From Ardenticatenaceae bacterium (GTDB taxonomy: Bacteria; Chloroflexota; Anaerolineae; Promineifilales; Promineifilaceae), in assembly GCA_020634395.1 (NCBI GenBank), contig JACKBU010000018.1, positions 1-64,000 of the forward strand: DNA of 64,000 nucleotides, given 5' to 3'. The translations under genes were made by a program, and so were the position numbers. Positions within the stretch are counted from its first letter, which is position 1; every line of letters begins with the position of its first letter. Below are positions 63,625-64,000 of this stretch, piece after piece. The notes beneath the pieces were generated by a model that had not been told where the DNA came from, searched no databases, and worked only from the letters and a program-made list of their open reading frames with translations.

Positions 63625-64000
63625 ATGAAAGGATTCTGGGTTGCTTTAACTGCCATTTTTGTCGTTTGTCTGCTCTGGCGACCAGTCCAGGCACAAACCG
63701 CCTCTGAACCGGCCTCGCTGCTTATTACCGAGGTGTATTACAACACGCCGGGCAGTGACGGCGACGAAGAATGGATAGAAATCGCTAACGTGGGCACGGC
63801 CGTTATCGATCTGTCCGCCTACAAAGTGGGCGACGAGGAAATGATGGGCGGCGGCGAAGGCATGGTTCGTTTCCCGGAAGAGGCCCGAATCGAGCCGGGT
63901 CAGGCAGTGGTGGTAGCGCAAACGGCCGTTGGCTTTCGCTATCTCTTTGGTCACAATCCCGACTTTGAAATCCGCGATACCGATCCTGCTGTGCCCGACA
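63625..64000 (+). CDS. Secreted lamin-tail-domain protein (partial, cut by window end)
   Basis: The first 125 codons are present and open to the window edge; AGGAGG at 63615-63620 sets the ATG at 63625. A signal peptide (MKGFWVALTAIFVVCLLW, then RPVQAQTA with an AQA-type cleavage site) is followed by SLLITEVYYNTPGSDGDEEW and IEIANVGTAVIDLSAYKVGD, the opening of a lamin tail domain (I-x-E-V-x-Y-x-P, D-E-W-I-E-I-x-N). Such proteins are extracellular and often carry nuclease or adhesion modules further on, which cannot be seen here. Confidence 0.82.
   Translation, partial: MKGFWVALTAIFVVCLLWRPVQAQTASEPASLLITEVYYNTPGSDGDEEWIEIANVGTAVIDLSAYKVGDEEMMGGGEGMVRFPEEARIEPGQAVVVAQTAVGFRYLFGHNPDFEIRDTDPAVPD

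Overview
The window is about 64 kb of a GC-rich bacterial chromosome, probably a member of the Chloroflexota (Anaerolineae-like). This rests on family-level cues, not a search: a secreted protein with a Y-M-P-L-V-V-K segment after its signal peptide (a recurrent Chloroflexota pattern), an archaeal-type HMG-CoA synthase/thiolase/DUF35 set, a CarH-like B12 regulator, and polysaccharide genes without LPS-core genes. A genome-wide word is obvious by eye: the palindrome ACGGCCGT occurs about 111 times, where base composition predicts two or three.

Region 1 (1-33.7 kb) is an exopolysaccharide/glycan locus. It has GDP-fucose synthase, asparagine synthase, an ABC-2 exporter (permease plus ATPase with a Wzt-type C-terminal domain), methyltransferases, about nine glycosyltransferases, UDP-GlcNAc 2-epimerase, a polymerase-like membrane protein, an acetyltransferase, a PglC-like initiating sugar-phosphate transferase, a sugar N-formyltransferase, a PglE-like aminotransferase, a PglF/WbpM-like dehydratase, a nucleotidyltransferase-fold protein and an O-antigen-ligase-like protein. 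The last set fits synthesis and lipid loading of a 4-formamido relative of bacillosamine. The middle (about 6.8-25 kb) is AT-richer, mosaic and nearly free of ACGGCCGT, so it looks imported.

Region 2 (33.8-41.4 kb) is an RNA-modification island: rsmF, tgt, two tandem ArmA/Rmt-like 16S m7G1405 methyltransferase homologues, rsmE, rsmI and rlmH. A RelE/XRE toxin-antitoxin pair sits inside it.

Region 3 (41.4-50.4 kb) is mixed housekeeping: a LysM lipoprotein, threonine synthase, an SH3-like membrane protein, tRNA-Lys, signal peptidase I, a nucleotidyltransferase, a response-regulator/MinD-like fusion whose P-loop has lost both lysines, and a large membrane-anchored coiled-coil protein.

Region 4 (50.7-58.3 kb) holds HMG-CoA reductase, HMG-CoA synthase, a thiolase homologue lacking its nucleophilic Cys and HPxG His, a DUF35 protein, a CarH-like photoreceptor regulator, a TIGR01777 epimerase and an unknown protein. 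The layout suggests light-linked control of isoprenoid precursor supply.

Region 5 (58.3-64 kb) holds two tandem repeat arrays, lon, a 3-hydroxyacyl-CoA dehydrogenase, a pair of small YtfJ/GerW-like membrane proteins, and the start of a secreted lamin-tail-domain protein cut by the window edge. Many spacers carry their own short inverted repeats, several of them plausible terminators.
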